A stretch of 64,000 bases of DNA from Breoghania sp. (GCF_963674635.1 NZ_OY771475.1:3671501-3735500); one strand, 5' to 3'. Numbered from the stretch's first letter, positions 31,698-40,052 are shown. Translations and numbers: made by a program. The notes: generated from the letters alone by a model not told the origin.

Positions 31698-32042
31698 TCC
31701 ATCTCTCCTCGTTTTTCAGGGATACCGACACGCTTGGCGTGACCTCCCCGTCACATGCCGAAGTGTGAATATTCACGATCAGGCCTAGCATGCCACCTTG
31801 AGCGAAGAAAGGGCCCCGATTTAGTCAATCGGAAATGGATTTGCCGCACCGCGACATTCGATTCACTTGCTTCTGTTCCGCATGGCTGAGACGATGATTG
31901 CGGGTCGGCAGAAAAGCCTGCCGGTTTCCCCTATCGCGGAGGATGGACGCAGACGAACAAATAGGGAACTTCAAATCGGGACTGAGCTCTCCGCAGCGTC
32001 CATCGCATTTCTCGTACCCGAGAATCAGAAGGAGAGACCATC
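31698..32042. other. Divergent intergenic region, rhodanese and EF-G-like genes
   Basis: About 345 bp. It ends with a strong ribosome site (AAGGAGAG) before the EF-G-like ATG. I saw no gene, and no promoter I would defend. Confidence 0.4.
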
Positions 32043-34094
32043 ATGGGAGACGCCAACGGCAGACAAGCCGGGCCCCGGTGCATTGCGCTGGTCGGTCCAT
32101 TCGCAAGTGGCAAGACCTCTTTGCTTGAATCGATCCTGGCGCGCACGGGGGCCATCCAGCGCAAGGGAACGGTCTCCCAGGGCAACACCGTCGGTGATGC
32201 CTCTCCGGAGGCGCGTTCTCATGTGATGAGTGTGGAGGCGAATATCGCCGAAACCGAGTTCATGGGGGATTCCTATACTTTCATCGACTGCCCGGGGTCG
32301 GTGGAGTTTCTGGCCGAGACAGACGGCGTCCTTCCCGGCGTCGACATGGCCATCGTGGTGGCAGAACCTGATCCCAAGAAGGTTCCCGCCCTCCAGCTTC
32401 TGTTGAAGCGGCTGGAAGAGCGCGGCATTCCGCGCATGCTTTTTCTCAACAAGATCGACAAGGTGGATGGGCGCGTCCATGACGTGCTGACGATGCTGCA
32501 GCCGGCTTCCGCCGTGCCGCTCGTGCTGCGTCAGATCCCGATCCGCAAGGACGGATCCGTCACGGGCTTCATCGACCTGACCCTGGAGCGCGCCTTCGTC
32601 TACCAGGAGAACGACGCCAGCGAGGTGATCGATTTCCCCTCCGCCGAGCGCGAGCGCCAGATCGAGGCGCGCTTTGAAATGCTGGAGGCCATCGCGGACT
32701 ATGACGATGAGCTGATGGAAAAGTTGCTGGAGGATATCCAGCCGGAGCGCAATCACGTCTTCAAGGATCTCGTTCAGGAGATGCGCAGCGGGCTGATCTG
32801 CCCGGTCCTGCTGGGGTCCGCGGAGCATGGCAATGGCATCACGCGTTTGATGAAAGTGTTGCGCCATGAAGCTCCGACGGTGGAGAAGACCTGTGAACGT
32901 CTGGGCTATGACGGGCAGGGGGGAACGGTGGTGCAGGTTCTCAAGACGCTGCACACGCCCCATGCGGGCAAGCTCTCCATCGTGCGCATGCTTTCCGGAA
33001 CCGTTTCCGACGGCACCTTCCTTTTCAATGCGAATGGCAAGGAAAGCCGTGTCTCCGGTGTCCTGCGGGTCATGGGCAGTCAGGTGACCAAGCGCGATGC
33101 GGCCGGGGCCGGTGAAACCGTGGCGCTGGGCAAGCTGGAGGAGGCCTCCACCGGCGAAACGCTGCGCGCGGACAAGGCGCCTGAGGCCAATTTCGTCAAG
33201 CTGGCGCCCCCTGCCCCGGTGATGGCCTTCGCGGTTGCGCCCGGCGAGCGCAAGGATGAAGTGAAACTCTCCGCCGCGCTCAGCCGCATCATCGAGGAAG
33301 ACCCCTCGCTGATCGTGGAGCAGGTGCAGGATACGGCTGAAATGCTGTTGCGCGGGCAGGGCGAAATGCACTTGCGCGTGGCCCTGGAGCGGCTGACGGG
33401 CCGCTATGGCATCAAGGTGGAAACCGGCCAGCCGCATGTGCCCTACAAGGAGACGATCCGCGGCAGCACCACCGTTCGCGGGCGGCACAAGAAGCAGTCG
33501 GGCGGACATGGCCAGTTCGGCGATGTGGTGCTCGACATTGGCCCGGCGCCAAGCGGGGAGGGCTTCGTCTTCACCAGCAAGATCACCGGCGGCGTGGTGC
33601 CCAAGCAATATATCCCCTCCGTGGAAACGGGTGCGCGGGAATACCTGAAACAGGGGCCGCTCGGCTTTCCGGTGGTCGACGTCGCGGTGACGTTGACGGA
33701 CGGCTCCTACCATAGCGTCGACAGCTCCGATCAGGCCTTCAAGGCGGCGGCGCAGATCGGCATGCGTGAAGGCATGGCGGCCTGCAAGCCGGTCTTGCTG
33801 GAACCGATCATGGAGGTTGTCCTGAACTGCCCGAGCGAAGCGACGGCGAAGATCAATGCCCTCATCTCCGCCCGCCGCGGCCAGATCCTGGGCTTCGACG
33901 CCCGCCCGGACTGGCCCGGCTGGGATCAGGTGAAGGCCATGATGCCGGAAGCGGAGATCGGCGATCTGATCATCGAAATGCGCTCGGCCACCGCCGGCGT
34001 TGGCAACTTCACCGCCCGTTTCGATCATCTGGCCGAACTTTCCGGCCGTCTGGCGGATCAGGTGCTTGAAAAGCACGGCCGGCAGGCCGCCTAG
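32043..34094 (+). CDS. EF-G-like translational GTPase family protein with altered active site
   Basis: A 683-aa protein with the EF-G domain order: G domain (1-270), domain II (about 290-375), then III, IV and V (ending about 670). The G motifs deviate: GPFASGKTSL replaces the EF-G His-bearing G1, the switch I ERGIT is missing (EARSHVMSVEAN there), and G3 reads DCPGSVEF, so the His that activates water in EF-G (DTPGH) is Ser. NKID is intact. This fits the EF-G-like/EF-G2 group of paralogues, whose role is not settled. The true fusA is not in this window. A ribosome site AAGGAGAG precedes the ATG. Confidence 0.88.
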   Translation: MGDANGRQAGPRCIALVGPFASGKTSLLESILARTGAIQRKGTVSQGNTVGDASPEARSHVMSVEANIAETEFMGDSYTFIDCPGSVEFLAETDGVLPGVDMAIVVAEPDPKKVPALQLLLKRLEERGIPRMLFLNKIDKVDGRVHDVLTMLQPASAVPLVLRQIPIRKDGSVTGFIDLTLERAFVYQENDASEVIDFPSAERERQIEARFEMLEAIADYDDELMEKLLEDIQPERNHVFKDLVQEMRSGLICPVLLGSAEHGNGITRLMKVLRHEAPTVEKTCERLGYDGQGGTVVQVLKTLHTPHAGKLSIVRMLSGTVSDGTFLFNANGKESRVSGVLRVMGSQVTKRDAAGAGETVALGKLEEASTGETLRADKAPEANFVKLAPPAPVMAFAVAPGERKDEVKLSAALSRIIEEDPSLIVEQVQDTAEMLLRGQGEMHLRVALERLTGRYGIKVETGQPHVPYKETIRGSTTVRGRHKKQSGGHGQFGDVVLDIGPAPSGEGFVFTSKITGGVVPKQYIPSVETGAREYLKQGPLGFPVVDVAVTLTDGSYHSVDSSDQAFKAAAQIGMREGMAACKPVLLEPIMEVVLNCPSEATAKINALISARRGQILGFDARPDWPGWDQVKAMMPEAEIGDLIIEMRSATAGVGNFTARFDHLAELSGRLADQVLEKHGRQAA

Positions 34095-34126
34095 GTCTCG
34101 GCTGCGACAAGACACGAACGAACCTC

Positions 34127-34155
34127 AGACGGGCGGAACTTCCGCCCGTCTTTTT
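34127..34155 (+). terminator. Rho-independent terminator after the EF-G-like gene
   Basis: Stem AGACGGGCGGAA / TTCCGCCCGTCT with a tiny loop, followed by a T run. Confidence 0.9.
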
Positions 34156-34265
34156 CGTTTTTCCGATCCTGAATTCCTGCTCCCGATGTCGTGACGGCGT
34201 GGTGATTTGAACCGCCGCCCATCTGGCGCTAGGGCTTTGCCTGCGGGGCATTGGAGGAGAGGATC

Positions 34266-35255
34266 ATGCATATCATCGCTCGGCGAAGCTGGGAGATTGC
34301 GGAGGCTTGCGCGACGCCGGAGGAGGTGTTTCTCAATCGACGGCGCTTTCTGGCGAGGGCGGGACTGGGCGCGGGGCTGATCGCAGGCGCGGCCACAGGT
34401 TTGGTGCCGCTTCGCGCGCAGGCGCAGGAGCAGGCTCCGTCCGCGAACGTCGCCACAACCGATCTCTATCCGGCCCGCCGCAATGCCACCTACACGCTCG
34501 ATCGCGATCTCACGGACGAAGATACCGCCTCCACCTACAACAATTTCTACGAGTTCGGTTCGCACAAGCGCATCTACAAGGCGGCGCAGGCGATGAAGCT
34601 GAGCCCCTGGCAGATCCGCATAGACGGCATGGTGGAGGAGGAGAGGGTCCTCGATTTCGACGATCTCCTTGCCCGTGTCGATCTGGAGGAACGGCTCTAT
34701 CGGCATCGTTGCGTGGAAGCCTGGGCGATGGCCGTTCCGTGGACAGGCTTCGCGCTTGCCGATCTCGTTCGTCTTGCGCGACCGAAAGCGGGGGCGACCC
34801 ATGTCAGGTTCCAGACCTTTTTCGACCCGGACGTGGCCTCCGGTCAGCGCCAGAGCTGGTATCCCTGGCCCTATACGGAAGGGGTGACCATGGCGGAGGC
34901 GACGAACGAGCTCGCCTTTCTGGTCACCGGCGTCTACGGCAAACCGCTTGCGGCTCAATTCGGCGCGCCGCTGCGGCTCGCGCTGCCGTGGAAATATGGC
35001 TTCAAGTCGATCAAATCGATCAACCGCATCACGTTCACTTCCGAACGTCCAACCTCTTTCTGGGAGGCCGTGGGCCCGTCAGAATACGGGTTCTGGGCGA
35101 ATGTGAACCCGGAGTTTCCCCATCCGCGCTGGAGCCAGGCGAGCGAACGCCTGCTGGGAACCGACGAGAGCGTCCCGACACGTCTTTTCAATGGATATGC
35201 CGAACAGGTCGCAGCGATTTATCAGGGGTTGGAGGGGGAGGCTCTCTACCGGTGA
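34266..35255 (+). CDS. msrP: Protein-methionine-sulfoxide reductase catalytic subunit MsrP
   Basis: A periplasmic molybdopterin enzyme that repairs oxidized methionine in envelope proteins. The 329-aa protein has a Tat signal (NRRRFLARAGLG at about residues 24-35), and Cys149 in YRHRCVEAWAM binds the molybdenum. The electron donor MsrQ (a heme membrane protein) normally sits next to MsrP but no gene for it is visible here. Start ATG at 34266 has GGAGGAGAGG ahead; a TTG at 34251 would add five residues. Confidence 0.93.
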   Translation: MHIIARRSWEIAEACATPEEVFLNRRRFLARAGLGAGLIAGAATGLVPLRAQAQEQAPSANVATTDLYPARRNATYTLDRDLTDEDTASTYNNFYEFGSHKRIYKAAQAMKLSPWQIRIDGMVEEERVLDFDDLLARVDLEERLYRHRCVEAWAMAVPWTGFALADLVRLARPKAGATHVRFQTFFDPDVASGQRQSWYPWPYTEGVTMAEATNELAFLVTGVYGKPLAAQFGAPLRLALPWKYGFKSIKSINRITFTSERPTSFWEAVGPSEYGFWANVNPEFPHPRWSQASERLLGTDESVPTRLFNGYAEQVAAIYQGLEGEALYR

Positions 35256-35273
35256 CCAGCTTTGCCTAATTCA

Positions 35274-35291
35274 TGCACTGTGCGCATGGCT
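35274..35291. repeat. First copy of an 18-bp repeat; candidate LysR-type box (T-N11-A)
   Basis: ATGCACTGTGCGCATGGC, identical to the copy at 35908-35925. The core TGCACTGTGCGCA fits the LysR-type T-N11-A site. It lies 29 bp upstream of a candidate plus-strand promoter (35321-35349). Confidence 0.6.
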
Positions 35292-35320
35292 TGACCAGAG
35301 CCCGATCCGGGCGGTGTTTT

Positions 35321-35349
35321 TGCCTGACTATTTTTCCGGCAAATATATG
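35321..35349 (+). promoter_or_regulatory. Candidate sigma-70 promoter downstream of the first box
   Basis: TTGCCT-N17-ATATAT. It would fire to the right into a stretch with no recognised gene (35356-35710). An inverted repeat TTTGCC / GGCAAA (35320-35344) lies inside it. Confidence 0.4.
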
Positions 35350-35355
35350 CCCCAG

Positions 35356-35710
35356 CGGAATGGCGTCTTCGCCAACCGGTCGGGTGTACGTATGCGTGAC
35401 AGGCATCGGGACTGGTTGTCAGTCAAGGGCGGGCGCTTGGGGCAGGGTGCGCGCGGGCTGCTTGAGGTTGCTCGGCGATGTGGTGTCTCGGGTGTGCGCG
35501 CTCATTTGCCAGGAAAGCGTCGAGCCTCGCGTCTATCCGGGGGTCTGGGCAGCGACCTGAGCGGACAAGTAACCAGAAAATATCACGTTTCGATGACGGG
35601 GCGGTGAACGAAGCCGGTGCCGCGCGGGGCGTGGGCGGATCGGGTCGGCGCGCGTTGAGAGGGGCTTGTTCCGGTGTCGCGATCTTGATGCGGCGCAGGA
35701 GGGAGAACGC
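35356..35710. other. Unannotated stretch between the plus-strand promoter and the sRNA terminator
   Basis: Open frames here (for example 35391-35607) have no recognisable domain and poor starts. No CCTCC motif on the plus strand, so it does not look like a second copy of the sRNA. Confidence 0.35.
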
Positions 35711-35741
35711 AAAAAAAAACCGGGCCCACGAGAGGCCCGGT
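35711..35741 (-). terminator. Strong Rho-independent terminator on the minus strand
   Basis: On the minus strand: stem ACCGGGCC / GGCCCGGT with loop TCTCGTG, then about nine T. It is too far (about 295 bp) from the LysR stop to be its ordinary terminator and ends the candidate sRNA. Confidence 0.88.
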
Positions 35742-35850
35742 AAAAGTTTTGACCACGAGAAACTCGTGGACATTCACCTTCCAGAGGGAACAGATGGCTG
35801 AAATCGGCGCGTCGCAGGGAGGAGGTTGCGACGGCCCAGAACCATCAGAC
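35711..35850 (-). ncRNA. Candidate regulatory sRNA with an anti-Shine-Dalgarno hairpin loop
   Basis: About 140 nt on the minus strand from a predicted start near 35850 to the terminator. Order of structures: hairpin 1 (35810-35833), a perfect 7-bp stem CGTCGCA / TGCGACG with loop ACCTCCTCCC; hairpin 2, a short TTCC / GGAA stem with a CTCT loop; hairpin 3 (35753-35769), CCACGAG / CTCGTGG around TTT; then the terminator. A CCUCCUCCC loop that can pair with ribosome sites is typical of the alphaproteobacterial CcsR/'cuckoo' (alpha-r14) type, and loops with CU-rich anti-SD are also known in AbcR. Which, if either, family this belongs to is not settled here. Any short peptide frame in it (for example 35774-35845) lacks support. 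Confidence 0.65.
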
Positions 35851-35856
35851 ACTGCC

Positions 35857-35885
35857 TATATGCGGTGCATAGGGTGCCTAAACAA
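35857..35885 (-). promoter_or_regulatory. Candidate promoter of the sRNA
   Basis: On the minus strand TTGTTT-N17-CATATA. A second dyad, TATGC / GCATA around GGT (35859-35871; also T-N11-A), overlaps the -10 and spacer. Confidence 0.55.
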
Positions 35886-35907
35886 CTATCACTCGCGCAA
35901 GTCTGGT

Positions 35908-35925
35908 ATGCACTGTGCGCATGGC
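35908..35925. promoter_or_regulatory. Second copy of the 18-bp repeat; candidate LysR-type box upstream of the sRNA
   Basis: ATGCACTGTGCGCATGGC, a perfect copy of 35274-35291. Its dyad ATGC...GCAT is centred near 35915, about 65 bp upstream of the predicted sRNA start, which is the usual position for a LysR recognition site. The LysR gene ends 111 bp away. Confidence 0.6.
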
Positions 35926-36035
35926 CTTGATATGGAAACATGCGGCCTGCCAACGAAGCCCGGTTTTGCTCGTTTCCGGCAGGCTTTTCACGGAATTGGC
36001 GCGTGTGCAAAGGGAGCTGCGATCGCTGGTGCGAC

Positions 36036-36926
36036 CTAATAGACCCAGTGTTCGGCATTGGACAGCAGGAAATCGCGGAAGGCGGTGATCCGGGCTGTGT
36101 TCTTCATCTCCGAGGGATAGACGAAATAGGTGTCGAAGCTGGGCACATCGGCACCTGCGATGAGCTGCACGAGGTTGGAATCCGGTTCCACTAGATAATC
36201 GGGCAACAGGGCAATGCCGATGCCGCGCTGGACGGCGTGCTTGATCGCGATGACGTTGTTGATCTTGAGCGACACGCGCCGCTTCTGGCCCTCCGGCATG
36301 CCCGCTGTTTCCAGCCAGTTCATGTCGCGCAGATAGACCGGAGCCTTTTCGCCGAAGCTGATGATGCGGTGATTGTCGAGATCGCTCTCGGTCACCGGAC
36401 TTCCGAAACGCTTCAGATAGGTCGGGCAGGCGTAGAGATGGAAGTGGACGGTGAAGAGCTTGCGCTGGATCAGGTCGGGCTGGACCGGTTGCCGCAGGCG
36501 GATGGCCACATCGGCTTCCCGCATCGACAGGTCCAGCTCGTCATCTGTCAGAAGCAGCTCAAGGTTCACATCCGGATAGAGATCGACGAACTCGTTAAGG
36601 CGCGAGGTCAGCCAGCCGGATCCGAGACCGACGGTGGTGGTGATGCGCAGCAGGCCGGAGGGTTTGCCCTTGGTGTCGGTCAGGCGCGACTGGACCGCTT
36701 CCAGTTTCCGCAACACGTCCTGTGCCGTGCGATAGAGCATTTCGCCCTGTTCGGTCAGCAACAGGCCGCGGGCGTGGCGGTGGAACAGGGAGACGTGCAG
36801 TTCCTGTTCCAGCGCGGAAACCTGGCGGGAGACGGCAGACTGGCTCATATGCAGCATGTCGCCGGCATGGGTGAAGCTGCCTGCCTGCGCCGCTGCGTGG
36901 AAGATACGCAGTTTGTCCCAGTCCAT
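36036..36926 (-). CDS. lsrB: LysR family regulator of the LsrB/VtlR type
   Basis: A 296-aa LysR regulator: N-terminal helix-turn-helix (MDWDKLRIFHAAAQAGSFTH ... SQSAVSRQVSALEQEL), linker helix, then a periplasmic-binding-protein-like effector domain (about 92-290). The MDWDKLRIFHAA start and the position just downstream of trxB match LsrB/VtlR, which in Sinorhizobium, Agrobacterium and Brucella affects envelope/oxidative stress and activates AbcR-type sRNAs and small DUF1127 proteins (from literature memory). Start ATG at 36926 has GAGAGG upstream. It sits 64 bp after trxB and may share its transcript. Confidence 0.85.
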   Translation of the reverse strand: MDWDKLRIFHAAAQAGSFTHAGDMLHMSQSAVSRQVSALEQELHVSLFHRHARGLLLTEQGEMLYRTAQDVLRKLEAVQSRLTDTKGKPSGLLRITTTVGLGSGWLTSRLNEFVDLYPDVNLELLLTDDELDLSMREADVAIRLRQPVQPDLIQRKLFTVHFHLYACPTYLKRFGSPVTESDLDNHRIISFGEKAPVYLRDMNWLETAGMPEGQKRRVSLKINNVIAIKHAVQRGIGIALLPDYLVEPDSNLVQLIAGADVPSFDTYFVYPSEMKNTARITAFRDFLLSNAEHWVY

Positions 36927-36990
36927 GTTCCGGTTCCTCTCCGGGCACACCGCCGTCCGGCGCCCGCCACTGCCAGATGATGAACGCCTG

Positions 36991-37953
36991 TCAGGCGGCC
37001 ACTTCGGTTTTCAGGGCCAGTTCCGCCAGATATTTCTCTGCCTCGAGCGCGGCCATGCAGCCCATTCCCGCGGCGGTCACGGCCTGACGATAGATCTCGT
37101 CGGTCACGTCACCGGCGGCGAAAACACCCGGCACAGAGGTCTTGGTCGAATCAGCCTCCGTCCAGATATAACCTGTCGGCTTCAAGCGAACCTGATCCTT
37201 GAAGAGCTCGACCGCGGGCGCATGGCCGATGGCGATGAAGACGCCATCGGTGGCGATTTCCTGCGTCTCGCCGGTCTTGACGTTCTTCAATCGCGCGCCG
37301 GTCACGGCAGGAGGCGTGCCGCCGCCGAGGACCTCGTCGAGCGCATGATCCCAGATCACCTTGATCTTGGGATGGGCGAAGACGCGCTGCTGAAGGATCT
37401 TCTCGGAGCGGAATTCATCGCGGCGGTGGACGATGGTCACCTCGTCGGCAAGGTTCGCCAGATAGAGCGCCTCTTCAACGGCAGAGTTGCCGCCGCCGAT
37501 CACGACCACCTTGCGGCCACGGTAGAAGAAACCGTCGCAGGTCGCACAAGCGGAGACGCCGGCGCCCATATAGGCTTCTTCGGAGGGCAGGCCGAGCCAC
37601 TTGGCTTGCGCGCCGGTGCAGATGACCACCGCATCGGCTGTGTAGACGGCGCCGCCATCCAGCACGACGCGCTTCGGGGTGGCGGTCAGGTCCACGTCCG
37701 AAACGAGATCCCAGACGATGTTCGTGCCCACGTTTTCCGCCTGCTTCTGCATCTGTTCCATCAGCCAGGGGCCCTGGATGGGATCGGCGAAGCCGGGATA
37801 ATTCTCCACTTCGGTGGTGATGGTGAGCTGGCCGCCGGGCTGAAGGCCCGCGATCAGCGTAGGTTCGACCATCGCACGGGCAGCGTAGATCGCGGCCGTG
37901 TAACCGGCGGGGCCGGAGCCGATGATGAGAAGCTTGGTGTGTTGGGCGGTCAT
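36991..37953 (-). CDS. trxB: Thioredoxin reductase
   Basis: An NADPH-dependent FAD enzyme that reduces thioredoxin. The 320-aa protein has the FAD-binding GSGPAGYTAAIYAAR at residue 12, the CATC active site in ACATCDGFFYRG at about 140, the NADPH-binding GGGNSAVEEALYLANLA and the C-terminal GVFAAGDVTDEIYRQ. Length is typical. It sits between the ELM1-like gene and lsrB. Confidence 0.97.
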   Translation of the reverse strand: MTAQHTKLLIIGSGPAGYTAAIYAARAMVEPTLIAGLQPGGQLTITTEVENYPGFADPIQGPWLMEQMQKQAENVGTNIVWDLVSDVDLTATPKRVVLDGGAVYTADAVVICTGAQAKWLGLPSEEAYMGAGVSACATCDGFFYRGRKVVVIGGGNSAVEEALYLANLADEVTIVHRRDEFRSEKILQQRVFAHPKIKVIWDHALDEVLGGGTPPAVTGARLKNVKTGETQEIATDGVFIAIGHAPAVELFKDQVRLKPTGYIWTEADSTKTSVPGVFAAGDVTDEIYRQAVTAAGMGCMAALEAEKYLAELALKTEVAA

Positions 37954-38028
37954 GGGCTTGTCTGCTGCTCGTCTGGCTTCTTGGGTTCTTGTGCGACCGG
38001 GTTTTCCGGTCCGTTTCGCTGTGCCGGT

Positions 38029-39030
38029 CTATTCGGGGCGACCGGTCCGTCGGGCCTGAAAGCGCCGCCGGATTTCGTCCGCGATCACAGGCGTGGAGTC
38101 TATTGGCTCGTACCTATAGGTTTCAAGACGTCCGGCAAAGGGGCGGGTGACGCCCAGAGCCGACATTTTCTCCAAAAAGACACTGATTTTTCGGTGTCCC
38201 CCGCTCGGTTCATAGACAAGGACCGGACGGCCGGTCGCGGCCGCCTCTCCAACCATATTGGTTGAATCCGCCGTGACAACAACCGCTTCGGCATTCGCAA
38301 GGTAGGCCGCAAGCGGATTTTCCCCCGTTCCGTCCCATAAAAGATGCGGCCCGCCCGTCGCCAGGCGCGAAACGCGGTCGGCAAGCAAGGTCGGGGTTCG
38401 GCGCGACAGTGTGATCATCAGCCGCGATGTCTCGCCCAGATGCTCAAGCGCATGGCCAAAGGATTCCACGTCGTAATCGGAGAAATGATGATGGCGGCTG
38501 TCGCCGCCCACCAGAACGGCGACGCGGGGTTTCGCAAGTCTGGCGATCTGCGTCGGCGGGAAATACCGCAACTCGCGCAATCGGCTTGCCGAGAAGCGGT
38601 GCGGTGGCGTGGGGGTCGCAAGCACATTGGGTCCGCGCAAGGGATCATGTTCCGGCACCCAGATGAAATCCGCGGTTTCCGGTCCGGTGTGCGGATCCTT
38701 CAAGAAGACGGTCATCGTCTTGCCCGCGCTTGCCCGGCGGACATGGCGCAGATAGGGCACGGCGCGCCTGCCGGACGCGATGACAAGATCGGGATAGGGT
38801 GGGCGGATCGGGCTTTGCGGCCTTGAGGGTCTTTCGCGCGGATCAATGGGGCCGCGCGGCATGAACCAGACAAAGGGCGGGCGCGGCGAAACACGGCGGG
38901 TCTCGTAGGGCGCGCCGAGCGCCTCGGCCACGGCGACGCACTGGTTTTCGTCGCCAGCCTTGCCATCACTCAGCACCCAGGCCGATCCGATCTGCGGCGT
39001 CTCGTTGCCATCTGTCACAGGATCGGGCAC
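38029..39030 (-). CDS. ELM1-like (mitochondrial fission ELM1 family, DUF1022) protein
   Basis: A 333-aa protein with an N-terminal WVLSDGKAGDENQCVAVAEALG, a middle VIASGRRAVPYLRHVRR and FLKDPHTG, and a C-terminal VVVTADSTNMVGEAAATGRPVLVYEP (glycosyltransferase-B-like). Plant ELM1 acts in mitochondrial division, but the bacterial members' role is unknown. I start at GTG 39030, which has AGAGGA ten bases upstream; there is no ATG near. The open frame extends much further upstream but is not protein-like. Confidence 0.82.
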   Translation of the reverse strand: MPDPVTDGNETPQIGSAWVLSDGKAGDENQCVAVAEALGAPYETRRVSPRPPFVWFMPRGPIDPRERPSRPQSPIRPPYPDLVIASGRRAVPYLRHVRRASAGKTMTVFLKDPHTGPETADFIWVPEHDPLRGPNVLATPTPPHRFSASRLRELRYFPPTQIARLAKPRVAVLVGGDSRHHHFSDYDVESFGHALEHLGETSRLMITLSRRTPTLLADRVSRLATGGPHLLWDGTGENPLAAYLANAEAVVVTADSTNMVGEAAATGRPVLVYEPSGGHRKISVFLEKMSALGVTRPFAGRLETYRYEPIDSTPVIADEIRRRFQARRTGRPE

Positions 39031-39196
39031 GGGGGATATCCTCTCATAATCTTTCCGAATCGTGCGCCATATTGTTATATGCTTACAAATCAGCGCAAAA
39101 AGAATACAGCATGGCATGCGACTCGTGGTGGGACACCTTGTCCCCGGGTGCTCTGTTTTAGTGTGATCGATGCTTGCGGCAAGCAGGAGTGATATA

Positions 39197-39664
39197 GTGA
39201 AGGCGCGATTGGATGCGATCGACTGGAAGATCCTGCGGGAACTCCAGGAAGACGGCCGCATGACGAATGTGGAACTGGCGCGACGCGTCGGCATTTCCGC
39301 TCCGCCATGTTTGCGCCGGGTAAGGGCGCTGGAGGAGGCGGGGATCATCCGCGGATACCGGACGCTTCTCGATGAAAAGCAGCTCGGTTTCGATGTGACC
39401 GCGTTCGCCATGGTCGGGCTGCACAGCCAGACGGAAAGCGATCTGCAGGCTTTCGAGCAAGCCACAGCCAAGTGGCCGCTGGTGCGCGAGGCGCACATGC
39501 TGTCGGGGGAGGTCGATTTCCTTTTGAAATGCGTCGCGCCCGATCTGCAGACATTTCAGAATTTCATTATTCGCGACCTGACCGCCACGCCCAACGTGGA
39601 CAGTGTTCGCACCGCGCTGACCATCAGGCGCACAAAGGACGAGCCGCAGGTTCCCGTCGACTGA
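39197..39664 (+). CDS. Lrp/AsnC family transcriptional regulator
   Basis: A 155-aa regulator: N-terminal helix-turn-helix (LDAIDWKILRELQEDGRMTN, RRVGISAPPCLRRVRALEEAG) and C-terminal RAM ligand domain (about 65-145). I choose GTG 39197 (MKARLDAIDW) because AGGAG lies 7 nt before it and this is the common family start, rather than the ATG at 39170. It is divergent from the ELM1-like gene; targets unknown. Confidence 0.9.
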   Translation: MKARLDAIDWKILRELQEDGRMTNVELARRVGISAPPCLRRVRALEEAGIIRGYRTLLDEKQLGFDVTAFAMVGLHSQTESDLQAFEQATAKWPLVREAHMLSGEVDFLLKCVAPDLQTFQNFIIRDLTATPNVDSVRTALTIRRTKDEPQVPVD

Positions 39665-39784
39665 CGGCTCCGGCTTTTCAAGCTTCCCGGTAATCCTGGT
39701 TCCGGTTCGTCGCTCCTGCGGCGGGCCGGTTTTCGGTCGTCTCGATTGCGGGGCCGCAAGTCGAGGCTGCGCCCTTTCAGACAA

Positions 39785-39817
39785 GAAAAAAGCCCGCCTG
39801 GTTTCCCGGGCGGGCTT
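39785..39817 (-). terminator. Rho-independent terminator of cspA
   Basis: On the minus strand: stem AAGCCCGCC / GGCGGGCTT followed by a T run, just after the cspA stop. Confidence 0.88.
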
Positions 39818-39842
39818 CGAAATTCGTAACCTGTCGACGAGA

Positions 39843-40052
39843 TCAGTCGATCGCGCGCAGGGAGCCGGCTGAGGTGCGGCCGTCACGACCGGTCTCGAGC
39901 TCGAATTCAACCTTCTGGTTCTCGGCGAGGCCGTGCATGCCAGCGCGCTCAACAGCGGAAATGTGGACGAAAACGTCCTTCCCGCCGGCATCAGGCTGGA
40001 TGAAACCGTAGCCCTTGGTGGTGTTAAAGAATTTCACGGTGCCGGTAGCCAT
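39843..40052 (-). CDS. cspA: Cold-shock protein (CspA family)
   Basis: A 69-aa single cold-shock domain that binds single-stranded nucleic acid. RNP1 is KGYGFIQ and RNP2 is VFVHISA; it starts MATGTVKFFNTTKGYGFI. Rhizobial genomes carry several copies, so which one responds to cold is not clear. A promoter about 100 bp upstream predicts a long 5' leader. The ATG is preceded by GGAG a little further away than usual. Confidence 0.96.
   Translation of the reverse strand: MATGTVKFFNTTKGYGFIQPDAGGKDVFVHISAVERAGMHGLAENQKVEFELETGRDGRTSAGSLRAID

Noticed and set aside
35774..35845. A 23-residue peptide frame inside the candidate sRNA
   Set aside because: No ribosome site of its own and it lies across hairpin 1; the structured RNA is a simpler reading. 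I could not exclude a small peptide.
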